The notes under the pieces were generated by a model that worked only from the letters and a program-made list of their open reading frames with translations, had not been told where the DNA came from and did not search any database. Of a DNA stretch of 35,246 nucleotides, positions 1 through 8,161 are shown one piece after another (within the stretch, counting starts at the first letter, position 1; every line of letters begins with the position of its first letter). This DNA is from Kineosporia sp. A_224 (GTDB lineage Bacteria; Actinomycetota; Actinomycetes; Actinomycetales; Kineosporiaceae), in the NCBI RefSeq assembly GCF_002198655.1, contig NZ_MWLN01000162.1, positions 1 through 35,246 on the forward strand, in the 5' to 3' direction. The translations under genes were made by a program, and so were the position numbers.

Positions 1-206
1 GAGCGGAGCATGGGCAGGACCTGGAGGCCGTCGACGTCGGGCAGGCCGAGGTCGAGCAGGACGACGTCCGGGCGGTCGTCGATCACCGCCTGCAGCCCCG
101 GCATCCCGGCCGGCTGCCAGGACACGGCGTGCCCGCGCTCCGCGAGGGCCCGGGTCAGGGCGGCACGGATGCCCGCGTCGTCCTCGACCAGCAGGATTAC
201 AGCCAC
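1..206 (-). CDS. Response regulator, N-terminal part of receiver domain (cut by window edge)
   Basis: The minus strand from a GTG at 206 encodes about 68 residues of a CheY-like receiver domain. The start reads VAVILLVEDDAG, giving the acidic pocket (E8, D9, D10), and DVVLLDLGLPDVDG supplies the phospho-acceptor Asp at about residue 52. The output domain lies outside the window, so the class (OmpR, NarL or other) cannot be read. By family knowledge it is phosphorylated by a partner histidine kinase and acts in the cytoplasm, usually on DNA. The region just upstream (249-336) carries inverted and direct repeats that could be its own control sites. Confident for the family, silent on target genes. 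Confidence 0.9.
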   Translation of the reverse strand, partial: MAVILLVEDDAGIRAALTRALAERGHAVSWQPAGMPGLQAVIDDRPDVVLLDLGLPDVDGLQVLPMLR

Positions 207-248
207 GGGCGGACGGTAGCCCGGAAGATCACGATCCGGCGAATACGG

Positions 249-283
249 TGACAGTCCTGTCATCTGGGACACGTTGCGTGTCC
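249..283. promoter_or_regulatory. Two adjacent inverted repeats upstream of the response regulator
   Basis: TGACAG-TC-CTGTCA is a perfect inverted repeat at 249-262, and GGACAC-GTTGC-GTGTCC is a second one at 267-283. Both lie 43-77 bases upstream of the response-regulator GTG, where a promoter or operator is expected. The half-site CTGTCA recurs three more times at 301-336. I infer a protein-binding region; no clear -35/-10 pair was assigned. Confidence 0.45.
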
Positions 284-300
284 GTCCGACTCCGCGCCGG

Positions 301-336
301 CTGTCAGGGGTCGGCTGTCAGGGGTCGGCTGTCAGG
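301..336. repeat. 14-bp direct repeat, about 2.6 copies
   Basis: The unit CTGTCAGGGGTCGG occurs at 301-314 and 315-328, followed by a partial third copy to 336. It overlaps the stop codon of the small zinc-ribbon gene (332-334) and extends towards the response regulator. A regular 14-base period of CTGTCA is compatible with a tandem protein-binding array, or may be simple slippage. Confidence 0.7.
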
Positions 337-511
337 ACCCCGCGCCCGGGCCGGTGCCCTCCTCGCCGACGCACGCCCGGCACGCGGACCACGCGCTGCC
401 GTCGGCGTCGACGAACTGGTTGGCGGCGTGCAGGTCGCGTGCGCAGAAGTCGCACGTGGGCCCGCGCTCCACCCAGCGTCTCACCCGCTCCCGCAACGTC
501 GTCCTGGTCAT
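332..511 (-). CDS. Small CxxC...CxxC zinc-ribbon-like protein
   Basis: About 59 residues from the ATG at 511 (a GTG immediately upstream at 514 is possible). It begins MTRTTLRERVRRWVERG, a basic helix, then has CDFC and, after 24 residues rich in polar groups, CRAC. Two CxxC pairs in a short cytoplasmic protein indicate a structural zinc knuckle. No enzymatic motif is visible. The family is not recognised; small proteins like this in actinobacteria are usually annotated hypothetical. Its stop lies inside the 14-bp direct repeat. Confidence 0.6.
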   Translation of the reverse strand: MTRTTLRERVRRWVERGPTCDFCARDLHAANQFVDADGSAWSACRACVGEEGTGPGAGS

Positions 512-644
512 CACCCCACGCTAGGCGCGTCCCGGGCGTCCGCGCCCCGAGGCGGACTGCCACCTTCGGGCGGAGAGGGGTCCCCGATGGTCGTAGTACC
601 CGCCGCGGCCGGCCCCCGGCCGGAGCCCGGGGCCGGCCGGTCGG

Positions 645-2114
645 TCAGGCCGTGCCGAAGGCCCTGCGCAGCGCCGGGACCCGGCGCACGACGACCTGGT
701 CGAGCACCAGGACGGCGAGCAGCGTGGCCCCGAACAGCGGCAGGAGCACCGCGAGCGCCAGCAGTGCCACGGCGAGGAACGGGCTGCGCCGCAGCGGCAT
801 CCGGCCGCGCGGGGCGGCGAGCCCGCTGCCGGCCGGACGGCGCTTCCACCACAGGATCGGTGCACTGACGCACAGGAAGATCACCCCGAGGCAGAACAGC
901 GTCGAGGTGATCTGGGTCAGCGTGCCGAACCGCCGGCCCTCGTGCAGCGCGATGCCGTTGATGACGCCCTTGGCCAGCAGCGAGTAGTCCTGGTAGCCGT
1001 AGGAGGCGAGGACCCGGCCGGTGTACTGGTCGACGTGGACGGCCCGCTCCCGGGTGATGTCCTGGAACGCCTTGTTCCCCGGGTCGTTCCAGCCGTCGCT
1101 GACGATCGAGTAGACGCCGGTGCCGCCGTCCGGGTAGTAGACGACGTAGGGCTGCGCGAGCCCGTAGTCCTGGGCCGCGTGGACCGCGGCGTCGACCGGC
1201 ACCGTCGTCCCGCCCGCCGCGACGGACGTCGGGACCGGGGTCTCGCCGAGCGCCCACGGCGCGGGGGCGGAGACGCCCGTGGCCGCGGTCTGGGTGGCGC
1301 CGAGGGTCGACTCCGCGCCCGGGTCGTCGCCCCAGAGGCTCGTCCCGCGCCCGGTGGCGATGCTCTGCGCCTTCTCGCCCCAGAAGCCGGTCCAGGGCAG
1401 GCCGGAGACGACGAGGAACAGGATCCCGACGCCGGCGACCGCGCCGTAGGTGGCGTGCCGGTGCCGCAGGACGGCGGCCCGGGCACCGCGGGCGATCCGG
1501 GCGGCGCGGGCGGCGCGGCCCTTCCAGTAGAGGTAGTACCCGGTGAGGGCCATGACGATCGCCCAGCAGACGCCGACCTCGATGACGCCGTCGCCGATCC
1601 GGCCGGCCATGAGGGTGCCGTGGATCTGGAGCGCCTTGTCCGACCACAGGTCCTTGGGGTCGAGGTCGCCGAGGACCTCACCGGTGTACTGGTTCACGTA
1701 GACGGTGCGGGTGGCGTCCTCGCCGAGGGAGATCGAGAACTTCGTCGTCCGCCCGTCGGTGCCCTCGGCGGCGGCCGTCACGGGCTTGCCGGGGAAGGCC
1801 TCCTCGACGGCGGCCTGCTGCGCCGACAGCGGCTGGACGTGCCGGCCGGGCTGCTCGTCGATCCGGATCACACCGGGGTGGGTCAGCGGGTCGACGGTGG
1901 CCCGGTACATGTACACCAGGCCGGTCACGGCGAGCACGAACAGGATCGGGACCACGAGGACCGACGCGTAGAAGTGCCAGCGCCAGAAGGCGCCGAAGAG
2001 GCCGCCGGCCGGGGAGCGGACGGCGTCGGCGGAGGCGTCGGCGGTCGCGAGCGCGCCGCCGTCCTCCGGGTCGCCCGGTTCGGGCGTGCGGGAGGTTTCC
2101 TGGATCACGGACAT
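645..2114 (-). CDS. PepSY-associated transmembrane protein
   Basis: 489 residues from the ATG at 2114, preceded on the minus strand by AGGAGA at good spacing. Membrane segments are visible at about 48-70, 176-197, 221-240, 402-423 and 444-472. WRWHFY just before the first segment and HGTL at 165-168 are typical of the PepSY_TM family, and two extracytoplasmic loops carry PepSY-like stretches (VYVNQYTGEVLGD near 138-150 and VHVDQYTGRVLAS near 359-371). Family members are linked to iron/siderophore reduction or control of extracellular peptidases; neither can be chosen here. The frame is open upstream without a stop into the preceding membrane gene, so a fused product is possible, but the ribosome site argues for a separate start. 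Confidence 0.85.
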   Translation of the reverse strand: MSVIQETSRTPEPGDPEDGGALATADASADAVRSPAGGLFGAFWRWHFYASVLVVPILFVLAVTGLVYMYRATVDPLTHPGVIRIDEQPGRHVQPLSAQQAAVEEAFPGKPVTAAAEGTDGRTTKFSISLGEDATRTVYVNQYTGEVLGDLDPKDLWSDKALQIHGTLMAGRIGDGVIEVGVCWAIVMALTGYYLYWKGRAARAARIARGARAAVLRHRHATYGAVAGVGILFLVVSGLPWTGFWGEKAQSIATGRGTSLWGDDPGAESTLGATQTAATGVSAPAPWALGETPVPTSVAAGGTTVPVDAAVHAAQDYGLAQPYVVYYPDGGTGVYSIVSDGWNDPGNKAFQDITRERAVHVDQYTGRVLASYGYQDYSLLAKGVINGIALHEGRRFGTLTQITSTLFCLGVIFLCVSAPILWWKRRPAGSGLAAPRGRMPLRRSPFLAVALLALAVLLPLFGATLLAVLVLDQVVVRRVPALRRAFGTA

Positions 2115-2762
2115 GGGTGTCTCCTGGGTCTGCGCGCCGGGCGGCGCGCGGGTCTGCGGGTGTGCTGACGGCGGTGCGCGGCCGGGCGGCGGGCCACGCC
2201 GGTCCCGCACCCCGCGGTCGAGCAGGACCGTCGCCAGCCGGCGGGCCGGTCTGGTCCCGGTGCCGGCGGCCGCGGGGTGCCGGGCCGGGCCGGACGGCAG
2301 GAGCGCGGGGAAGGACGTGGTGGGCCGGACGCACCCGACGACGGCGGCGACGACCACGCCGGCCGCGCGCAGGCACCGGTGGGTGCCGCAGACGAGGACG
2401 GCGTGGACGACGGCCGCCGCGGCGTGCGCGGCGGGCATCGGGCCGGCGAACGGCGGCATGACGGGCGCACCGGTCGCGAAGCCGGCGGCCAGGTCGAGGC
2501 AGGCGTGGACGACGACCTGCCCGCCGACGAGCCAGGCCACGAGCGCGGCCGGCCCCGGGACGCGCCGGGCGGCGAGCGCCTCGTGGGCGACGGCCAGCAG
2601 CACGGCGGCGAGCACCGCGCCGCCGGCGACGGCGGCGAGCGGCACCGGCGGGCCGCCGTGGAGCAGGTGCGCCGACTCGTGCGCGGCCGTCGTCACCCCG
2701 GTCGCGACGGCGGCGACCGTGGTGGCGCGGCGGCGGAGCCCGGCCGGGGGAGCGGCGCTCAC
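2115..2762 (-). CDS. Membrane protein, frame open into the PepSY gene
   Basis: The start is a GTG at 2762 that overlaps the stop of the preceding lipoprotein gene (GTGA), implying translational coupling. The first ~150 residues contain four to five hydrophobic segments with AHESAHLLHGG, GGQVVVHACLDL and MPAAHAAAAVVHAVL; many His residues lie at membrane edges. It resembles the protein encoded at 3583-4242, which has SQVVVHAVLTL and a similar order of segments, so the two are probably paralogues flanking the lipoprotein. After the membrane part comes a Pro/Arg-rich tail with no stop: the frame continues to the PepSY stop at 645. Either this is one ~705-residue fusion, or a stop was lost. The end given here is simply where the PepSY start begins. 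Function unknown. Confidence 0.5.
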
Positions 2763-3433
2763 CCGAGGTCCGCGCACGCGACCCGGCCCGTCATCGACTC
2801 CGGCAGGACGGCCACCGACCGGACGGCGCTGCCGGCGTCGCCGGGGTCCTCGCCGCTGACCGTCGCGGTGCCGTCGTCCCGCGTCGCGAACATGACGTGC
2901 AGCTCGTGCGCCGGGCCTGCCGCGGCCGCCGGGAACTCGAACGCGGCGGCGTCCGGGTCGGAGCACGGCCCGACCTGCAGGTGGACCATGAACCAGGTCG
3001 TGGGCGGCAGCCCGGTGAGCTCGACGGTCACCGTGGTGCCGGTCGTCCCGGCAGCGAGCCAGGCCGTCCCCGCGACGGCCTGCGTCCCGGCCGGCCGGCC
3101 GGGGGCCGGTGCGAGGGTGCCGCGGGTGAGCCGGCGACCGGGGACCGTCCGTGCGTCGGCGACCGCTGACGGGGTGGCCCCGGACGGGGTGGCCCCGGAC
3201 GTGGTGGAGCCGGACGCGTCCGGTCCTGGGGCGGCGCCGTTCATCCGCATCCCGGGCGTGTGCTTGTGCGGGGAGGGTCGCGCTGCGGTCGCGCTCGTCG
3301 TCCCGGTGGCGGCGGGCGCCGCCGTGCCGCCGCAGCCGGTGAGCGCGGCGGTCGTCAGGGCGACGGCGGTCGTCCGGGCGACGGTACGGCCGGTGGGGCG
3401 TCCGGGGGTGCGCGGACGTCGGGGGAGGGGCAT
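2759..3433 (-). CDS. Cu/Zn superoxide dismutase-like lipoprotein
   Basis: 224 residues. An Arg-rich N-terminus and hydrophobic stretch end in LTGC (lipobox, Cys34), so it is probably an exported lipoprotein. A Pro/Thr/Ser-rich linker with HKHTPGMRMNG follows, where His/Met residues could bind copper. The C-terminal half has TWFMVHLQVGPCSD, ELHVMFAT and a terminal GRVACADLG, matching the layout of actinobacterial Cu/Zn-SOD-fold proteins (HLHxGPC ... RVACA). Several metal His of active SOD are not obvious, so it may be a copper-binding relative without dismutase activity. It sits between two related membrane proteins and overlaps the start of the next one. Copper handling is an inference. Confidence 0.6.
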   Translation of the reverse strand: MPLPRRPRTPGRPTGRTVARTTAVALTTAALTGCGGTAAPAATGTTSATAARPSPHKHTPGMRMNGAAPGPDASGSTTSGATPSGATPSAVADARTVPGRRLTRGTLAPAPGRPAGTQAVAGTAWLAAGTTGTTVTVELTGLPPTTWFMVHLQVGPCSDPDAAAFEFPAAAAGPAHELHVMFATRDDGTATVSGEDPGDAGSAVRSVAVLPESMTGRVACADLG

Positions 3434-3582
3434 CGGAGCTCCGGTGGACGGCGGTTCTCGGGGGGCCGGTCGGCGGGTGCGGCGGCGCCGGCCCGGAGGG
3501 ACAGGGGCAGGCGGACGCCGACGTCCCCGTGACCTCGACGAGGTGACGGGTGACCGGACGGGTGGGTGACGGCGGGCAGGCC

Positions 3583-4242
3583 TTAGGCGGCCGCGTGCAC
3601 CGGTGGACCGCGTCGCGGGTGCACGCCGGACGTCGTGAGGTCACGCAGGACGACGGCGCCGCGCCCGCACCAGCGCGCCGGGGCGGCCGCGGGGGCCGGC
3701 CGGAGGACGGCCGTCAGGACGGCGAGCGCGGGCCAGACCCAGCCGGCGGAGGCCCAGACCGCGGCCTCGCCGCGACGCAGCCACCACCCGGCGACACCGG
3801 CCGCCAGCAGGTGCGCCAGGAGCATCGGGCCGTCGGGCACGAGGTGCGCGAGGTGCCCCGTCGCGGCGCCGGTGCCGTGCAGGTGGACGGCGGCCGGGCC
3901 GGCGACCGGGTGGGCGAGGGTGAGGACGGCGTGGACGACGACCTGGCTCACGAGCAGCGCCGCCGTGATGGCCTCGAAGGAGCGTTCGCGGCCGCGGATC
4001 AGCAGGCCGCACAGCGTGACCGCCGCGACGGCGGGCAGCAGGAGCCAGAGGTCGGGGAGCGCGTGCGCGGCCGCGGTGTGGGCGGCGGCCCCGAGCGCGG
4101 CGCCGACGGCGACGAAGGTCGGCAGCCGCAGCGTCGTCCCGAGCCGGCCGGCGTCGGCCTGCAGCCGGTGCGGGCGCGCGTCGGCGGGCGCCGACGTCAC
4201 GGTGGACGTCGACGCAGGGAGCCGCCCCTGTCGCCCCGGCAT
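3583..4242 (-). CDS. His-rich integral membrane protein, paralogue of the 2115-2762 product
   Basis: 219 residues from the ATG at 4242. About six hydrophobic segments, with GAAAHTAAAHALPD, SQVVVHAVLTLAHP and HLHGTGAATGHLAHL placing His residues at the membrane boundary. The C-terminus ends in a polar tail with HPRRGPPVHAAA; the neighbouring paralogue has a comparable RRGPPPG. No catalytic motif is recognised. Its position at the head of a minus-strand set with a SOD-like lipoprotein and a PepSY membrane protein suggests a metal or redox role at the cell surface, but that is only context. An upstream extension of the frame exists but has shadow-like composition, so I chose the ATG. Confidence 0.6.
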   Translation of the reverse strand: MPGRQGRLPASTSTVTSAPADARPHRLQADAGRLGTTLRLPTFVAVGAALGAAAHTAAAHALPDLWLLLPAVAAVTLCGLLIRGRERSFEAITAALLVSQVVVHAVLTLAHPVAGPAAVHLHGTGAATGHLAHLVPDGPMLLAHLLAAGVAGWWLRRGEAAVWASAGWVWPALAVLTAVLRPAPAAAPARWCGRGAVVLRDLTTSGVHPRRGPPVHAAA

Positions 4243-4310
4243 GATCGGGAGGGTAGGGGGCGGGCCGACCGGTGTACATCCCGCCGCGCGAAGATCCCCC
4301 CGACGGAGGG

Positions 4311-4679
4311 CTACTGCGCGGGCGGGGCCTCCCGGTGCTGCACGACGTTGACCACGTTGCCGTCCGGCGCCCGGACGAGGAACCGTCGCACGCCCCACGC
4401 CTCGGTCGTCAGCGGGTGCACGATCTCGTAGCCGAGCGCGCGGGCCTGCTCGTACGCGGCATCGACGTCGTCCGCGTGCACCGAGATCACGGCGTCCTCG
4501 GGCGCGACGGCGTCCCGCGTCACGAGCTGGACGTGCGCACCGGTCTCCGGCGCGGTGTACCGGGCCACCCAGCCCAGGTCGAACTCCTCGGTGCCGAGCC
4601 CGAGGAACCCGGTGTAGAAGTCCTTGGCCGTCCCGATGTCGGCCACCCTGAGGTTGGCCGTGACCCGTATGGCGCGCAT
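4311..4679 (-). CDS. VOC superfamily (glyoxalase/bleomycin-resistance-like) protein
   Basis: 122 residues from the ATG at 4679. It begins MRAIRVTANLRVADIGTAKD and contains FYTGFLGLG, then RFLVRAPDGNVVNVVQH, the two halves of the beta-alpha-beta-beta-beta fold. The length fits a single paired-fold VOC protein that acts as a homodimer. Metal ligands cannot be assigned with certainty. Substrate unknown; such genes are common as stand-alone dioxygenase-, isomerase- or antibiotic-binding-like proteins. No operon partner is evident. Confidence 0.85.
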   Translation of the reverse strand: MRAIRVTANLRVADIGTAKDFYTGFLGLGTEEFDLGWVARYTAPETGAHVQLVTRDAVAPEDAVISVHADDVDAAYEQARALGYEIVHPLTTEAWGVRRFLVRAPDGNVVNVVQHREAPPAQ

Positions 4680-4861
4680 CGGACGATCCTGCCTCCTCCT
4701 CGTCCAGCGCGTGACGTTCCCCGACGTGCGCCCGGCGCGGGATTGGCGGGCCGGGATACGGGCACGGGGAGGGCACGAGCGGCCGCGGCTGACAGACGGC
4801 CGGGCGTTCGCGCGGCCCGTCCGTGCGGCGTCCTGCGCTCGGACCGACCCAGGAGGACCGC

Positions 4862-5017
4862 ATGCTCGGCGTCGTCGCACTGCTTCTGCTGCTCTGGCTC
4901 GCCCTCGTCGTCGTCGGGCTCGTCGTCAAGGGCCTCGTCTGGCTCGTGGTGATCGGCGCCGTCCTCTTCGTCGCCACGGCGGCCTTCGGCTGGCTCCGGA
5001 GGAACGCCCGCGTCTGA
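4862..5017 (+). CDS. Small membrane protein (51 aa)
   Basis: The ATG at 4862 follows AGGAGG at ideal spacing. The peptide is almost entirely hydrophobic (MLGVVALLLLLWLALVVVG, then a second helix of similar size) and ends WLRRNARV. Two transmembrane helices with a positively charged C-terminus are predicted. No family is recognised. Such short hydrophobic proteins with strong ribosome sites are common in actinobacteria; its role is unknown. Confidence 0.7.
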   Translation: MLGVVALLLLLWLALVVVGLVVKGLVWLVVIGAVLFVATAAFGWLRRNARV

Positions 5018-5118
5018 GCCGCCGGCACCCGCCGCCGGAGGCCCGCGTCCGCTGCCCGGCATGCGATGCTTCACCGTCGCCCGCACGACCGCGGGCGTGA
5101 TCCTGCGAAGGGCGCGGC

Positions 5119-6366
5119 GTGGACGTATCGGGCGGGCAGCCCCCGTTCCGGATGGTGCCCCGGGGCTACGAGCGCAGCGAGGTCGACGCCGCGGTCGAGC
5201 GGCTCGGGGCGGCCGTCGCCCAGGTGCGGGCCCGGCTCGCGTCCGTCGAGGCACGGGCCGAGCAGCTCACCGCGCAGCTGCGCCAGGCGCGCGACCAGGC
5301 CCGGGACGTCGAGCGGCCGCTGAGCAGCGGGTTGGGCGCCGGCGTGGACCGGATGCTGCACCTCACGCAGGAGCAGGGCGGGGACGTCGTCCAGCTCGCC
5401 GTCGCGGAGTCCGCCCGGCTCGAGGGGGAGGCCGTCGTCCGCGCCGCCGCCCTGCGCGACGCGGCCCGGGACGAGGCGCGGGAGGTCACCGCGCGCGCAC
5501 GCCGGGAGTCCGCGCAGGTCCGTGCGGAGGCGACCGCGTGGGCCGGCGAGCGACTGGCGACCGCGACCCGCGAGGCCGCGGGGCTGGTGGCGTCGGCCGA
5601 ACGCGAGGCGGGCCGGCTGCGGGCCGCCGCCGAGCAGGAGGCGCGCCGGCTGCGGGACGCGGTCGACCGCGACCTCGACCCCCTGCGGGCCGCGGCGGAG
5701 CGCGACGGCCTCGAGCTGCGGGCCGCCGTCCGGCGCGAGACCGACGACCTGCGCGCGGAGGCGACGGCGACGGCGGAGGACCTGCTGGCCACCGCCCGCA
5801 CCCACCACGAGCGGAGCCGGGCCCTCGACGAGCAGCGGGCGACCGACCTGCCGGACGAGCTCGCCGCACGTGAGGCGCAGGCCGAACGGCTCGGGGCCGA
5901 GCGGCACGAGCGATCCCTCGCGGCGACGGCGCAGTACCTGTCCGACGCGGCGGCACAGTGCCAGGAGGCCGAGAAGCAGGAGGCGACGGCGATCGCCCGG
6001 GCCGAGCGGGTCCGCAGCGACGCCGACGAGTACGCGCGGTCGCTGGCGACGAGCTCGCGGCGGACCTCCGAGCTGGCCGGCGAGCAGGCCGTCGTCGAGG
6101 CCGCGCGGCTGCGGGCGGACGCCGACGAGGAGGCCGTGCGCATCCGTCGGACGGTGCGGGACGATGTCGCCGACCTCGCCCGCCGTCGCGTGGAGGTCAC
6201 CGCGCAGATCGACGAGCTCCGCGGCGTGCTCGGACCGGCGGCGTCGGTGGACGTCGCCCCCGACCTCACGGCCGATGTCGCTGTCGATGTCGCTGTCGAT
6301 GTCGCTGTCGATGTCGCCGTCGATGTCGCGGCCGGTGTCGACGTCGTCGAGGTCGAGAGCCGCTGA
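5119..6366 (+). CDS. DivIVA-like coiled-coil protein with repeated Asp-Val-Ala tail
   Basis: 415 residues from a GTG at 5119. The N-terminus includes PPFRMVPRGYERSEVDAAVE, similar to the membrane-binding DivIVA start (F...RGY...EVD). It is followed by about 320 residues of uninterrupted Ala/Arg/Glu-rich coiled coil. The last ~35 residues change sharply to a VDVAVDVA repeat encoded by 12-bp tandem DNA units. By family, DivIVA-like proteins scaffold polar growth or septation in actinobacteria. This one is not the canonical Wag31 by context (no ftsZ/sep genes nearby), so I call it a paralogue or a general filament-forming protein. The GTG is chosen because the DivIVA-like motif starts within the first 12 codons. 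Confidence 0.75.
   Translation: MDVSGGQPPFRMVPRGYERSEVDAAVERLGAAVAQVRARLASVEARAEQLTAQLRQARDQARDVERPLSSGLGAGVDRMLHLTQEQGGDVVQLAVAESARLEGEAVVRAAALRDAARDEAREVTARARRESAQVRAEATAWAGERLATATREAAGLVASAEREAGRLRAAAEQEARRLRDAVDRDLDPLRAAAERDGLELRAAVRRETDDLRAEATATAEDLLATARTHHERSRALDEQRATDLPDELAAREAQAERLGAERHERSLAATAQYLSDAAAQCQEAEKQEATAIARAERVRSDADEYARSLATSSRRTSELAGEQAVVEAARLRADADEEAVRIRRTVRDDVADLARRRVEVTAQIDELRGVLGPAASVDVAPDLTADVAVDVAVDVAVDVAVDVAAGVDVVEVESR
6274..6333 (+). repeat. 12-bp tandem repeat coding for VDVA units
   Basis: GATGTCGCTGTC is repeated three times exactly from 6274, then continues with GATGTCGCCGTC and GATGTCGCGGCC, all in frame within the coiled-coil gene. It encodes alternating acidic/hydrophobic Asp-Val-Ala-Val residues. 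Copy number is likely to vary between strains by slippage. Confidence 0.9.
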
Positions 6367-6389
6367 CGGCCCACGCGGGAGGAGCACTG

Positions 6390-7394
6390 ATGACCATCAG
6401 GGTCGGTGTCGTCGGCACCGGGATGATCGGCGCGGACCACGTGGCCCGGCTGTCGAACCAGGTCGCCGGCGCGGCCGTGGCCGCCGTCTTCGACGTCGCG
6501 ACCGGTCGGGCGGAGCAGGTCGCGGCCTCGGCGGGCGCGCGGTCGCTCGTCTCTTGGCAGGACGTCGTCGCCGCGGACGATGTCGACGCCGTCCTCGTCG
6601 CGTCTCCGGGTGAGCTGCACCCGGAGCAGGTGATCGCCTGCATCGCGGCCGGCAAGCCCGTGCTCTGCGAGAAGCCGCTCGCGACGTCGGCCGAGCAGGC
6701 CGTGCGGGTCCTCGAGGCGGAGGCGGCCGCCGGCCGACGGTCCGTCCAGGTCGGCTTCATGCGTCGCTACGACCCGGGGTACCTCGACGTGCGACGGGCG
6801 ATGACGGACGGCGCCATCGGCGAGCCGCTGCTCGCGCACGCCGTCCACCGCAACGCGAGCGTGCCGGACTTCTTCCGCGGCGAGATGTCCCTCACCGACT
6901 CGGTCGTCCACGAGTTCGACGTGTTCCGCTGGCTGTTCGCGACCGAGATCGCCGCCGTCACGGTGGTTCCGGTGCGGCGCAGCCCGCTCGCCGCCGGCGA
7001 CCTGCGCGACCCGCAGCTCGTCGTCCTCGAGATGGCCGGCGGGCAGGTCGTCACCGTCGAGTCGTTCGTCAACTGCCGGTACGGCTACGACGTCCGCTGC
7101 GAGGTCGTCGGCTCGACGGGCACGGTCAGCCTCGACAACCCTCGCACGACGGTCGTCCTGAGCGCCGGGGCCCGGTCCGAGCGGGTGCCCGCCGACTGGC
7201 AGGAGCGGTTCGCCCCGGCCTACCTCCAGGAGCTGCGCGCCTGGGTCGACGGGCTCGCCGCAGGCCGCGTCGACGGCCCGAGCACCTGGGACGGCTACGC
7301 CGCGACCGCCGTAGCGGAGGCCGCCGTCCGGTCCTACCGCGAGGGCCGCCGGGTCGACGTCGAGCTCGTCGCGAGGCCGGACCTGTACACCTGA
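6390..7394 (+). CDS. Gfo/Idh/MocA oxidoreductase, inositol 2-dehydrogenase-like
   Basis: 334 residues from the ATG at 6390 with GGGAGGAGCA upstream. The Rossmann motif GVVGTGMIGADHV is at the N-terminus, CEKPLATSAEQA supplies the conserved EKP lysine, and GFMRRYDPGY and DSVVHEFDVFRWL carry the substrate-site residues typical of inositol dehydrogenases (IolG, myo-inositol to scyllo-inosose with NAD). No other inositol genes are adjacent, so the true sugar or polyol could differ. It starts 23 bases after the coiled-coil gene and may share its transcript. Confidence 0.85.
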   Translation: MTIRVGVVGTGMIGADHVARLSNQVAGAAVAAVFDVATGRAEQVAASAGARSLVSWQDVVAADDVDAVLVASPGELHPEQVIACIAAGKPVLCEKPLATSAEQAVRVLEAEAAAGRRSVQVGFMRRYDPGYLDVRRAMTDGAIGEPLLAHAVHRNASVPDFFRGEMSLTDSVVHEFDVFRWLFATEIAAVTVVPVRRSPLAAGDLRDPQLVVLEMAGGQVVTVESFVNCRYGYDVRCEVVGSTGTVSLDNPRTTVVLSAGARSERVPADWQERFAPAYLQELRAWVDGLAAGRVDGPSTWDGYAATAVAEAAVRSYREGRRVDVELVARPDLYT

Positions 7395-7406
7395 GCAGTC
7401 GCCCGG

Positions 7407-7769
7407 TCAGCTGTTGAGGTGCTGCTGCCAGTCCGCCGGGACCCGGCCGGCCGGGCCCGGGACGGGTTGGTCGAGCGGGTGGCTGCTCGGCGGTGCGAGG
7501 TCCGGCTCCGGCCCGTCGTACGCCTTCTCCTCGTCGAAGTTCCAGAACCAGTCCTCGCCCGGCTCGTAGGACCGCATCCACGGGTGGCCGTGCTCGCGGG
7601 CGTGCCGCGACGCGTGCTGGTTCGGGGAGGAGTCGCAGCACCCGACGTGACCGCAGGCGGCGCAGCGCCGCAGGTGGAACCACCATCCGGCCGCTGCCTC
7701 GCACCCGACGCACCCGGGGCCGCTGGGCGGCACGGCCGGGTCGATGCCCTCGATGCTCATGCCCGACAT
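7407..7769 (-). CDS. UBP-type zinc-finger protein
   Basis: About 120 residues. GCVGCEAAAGWWFHLRRC, CAACGHVGCCDSSPNQHASR and HAREHGHPWMRSYEPGEDW reproduce the Cys/His order of the ZnF-UBP domain found in bacterial stand-alone proteins, ending with a typical WFWNFDEE. Bacteria lack ubiquitin, so the ligand of these domains is unknown. ATG codons at 7769 and 7760 and a GTG at 7775 are all possible starts. It is convergent with the oxidoreductase gene (stop 7394). Confidence 0.85.
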   Translation of the reverse strand: MSGMSIEGIDPAVPPSGPGCVGCEAAAGWWFHLRRCAACGHVGCCDSSPNQHASRHAREHGHPWMRSYEPGEDWFWNFDEEKAYDGPEPDLAPPSSHPLDQPVPGPAGRVPADWQQHLNS

Positions 7770-7836
7770 GGTCACCGACCCAGGCCGAGGCCGCGACCGG
7801 ACGGTCCCGGGGCGAGCGACGGCGGTGCCGCCCGGG

Positions 7837-8133
7837 TCACGCCATCCGGCGGACGAGGAGGCGTACCCGCAGCGCGTGAAGGCGCGGCATGAGGCCGTAG
7901 ATGACGACAGGGACCGCGACGGTCGCCAGCGCGAAGGTGCGGACGACCGGGTTGAGGTCTGCGAGCCACGGCCCGAGCGTGAGGTTGAGCGCGGTGAGCG
8001 TGGGGAAGACCGCGACCCAGATCATGACGGCGAGCTCGTGCTTGTTCGGCGGGCCGACGACCGGCCGGCGGGCGGTGGTGGACTCGTCCGCCGGACCGTG
8101 GTCGGACGACGGGTGGGGCAGTGGGTAGGACAT
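7837..8133 (-). CDS. Small membrane protein resembling the C-terminal part of ABM-domain membrane proteins
   Basis: 98 residues from the ATG at 8133, with GAGGAG upstream on the minus strand. After a polar N-terminus come two transmembrane segments around AVMIWVAVFPTLTALNLTLG and TFALATVAVPVVIYGLMPRL, then a basic tail. The pattern (W..VFPT, then VP...Y..MPRL) matches the membrane tail seen in antibiotic-biosynthesis-monooxygenase membrane proteins, here without the monooxygenase domain. It begins 28 bases after the flavoprotein stop and is probably in its operon. Confidence 0.7.
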   Translation of the reverse strand: MSYPLPHPSSDHGPADESTTARRPVVGPPNKHELAVMIWVAVFPTLTALNLTLGPWLADLNPVVRTFALATVAVPVVIYGLMPRLHALRVRLLVRRMA

Positions 8134-8161
8134 CGGAGCTCCTCGGTGCGCGGGTGGAGGT

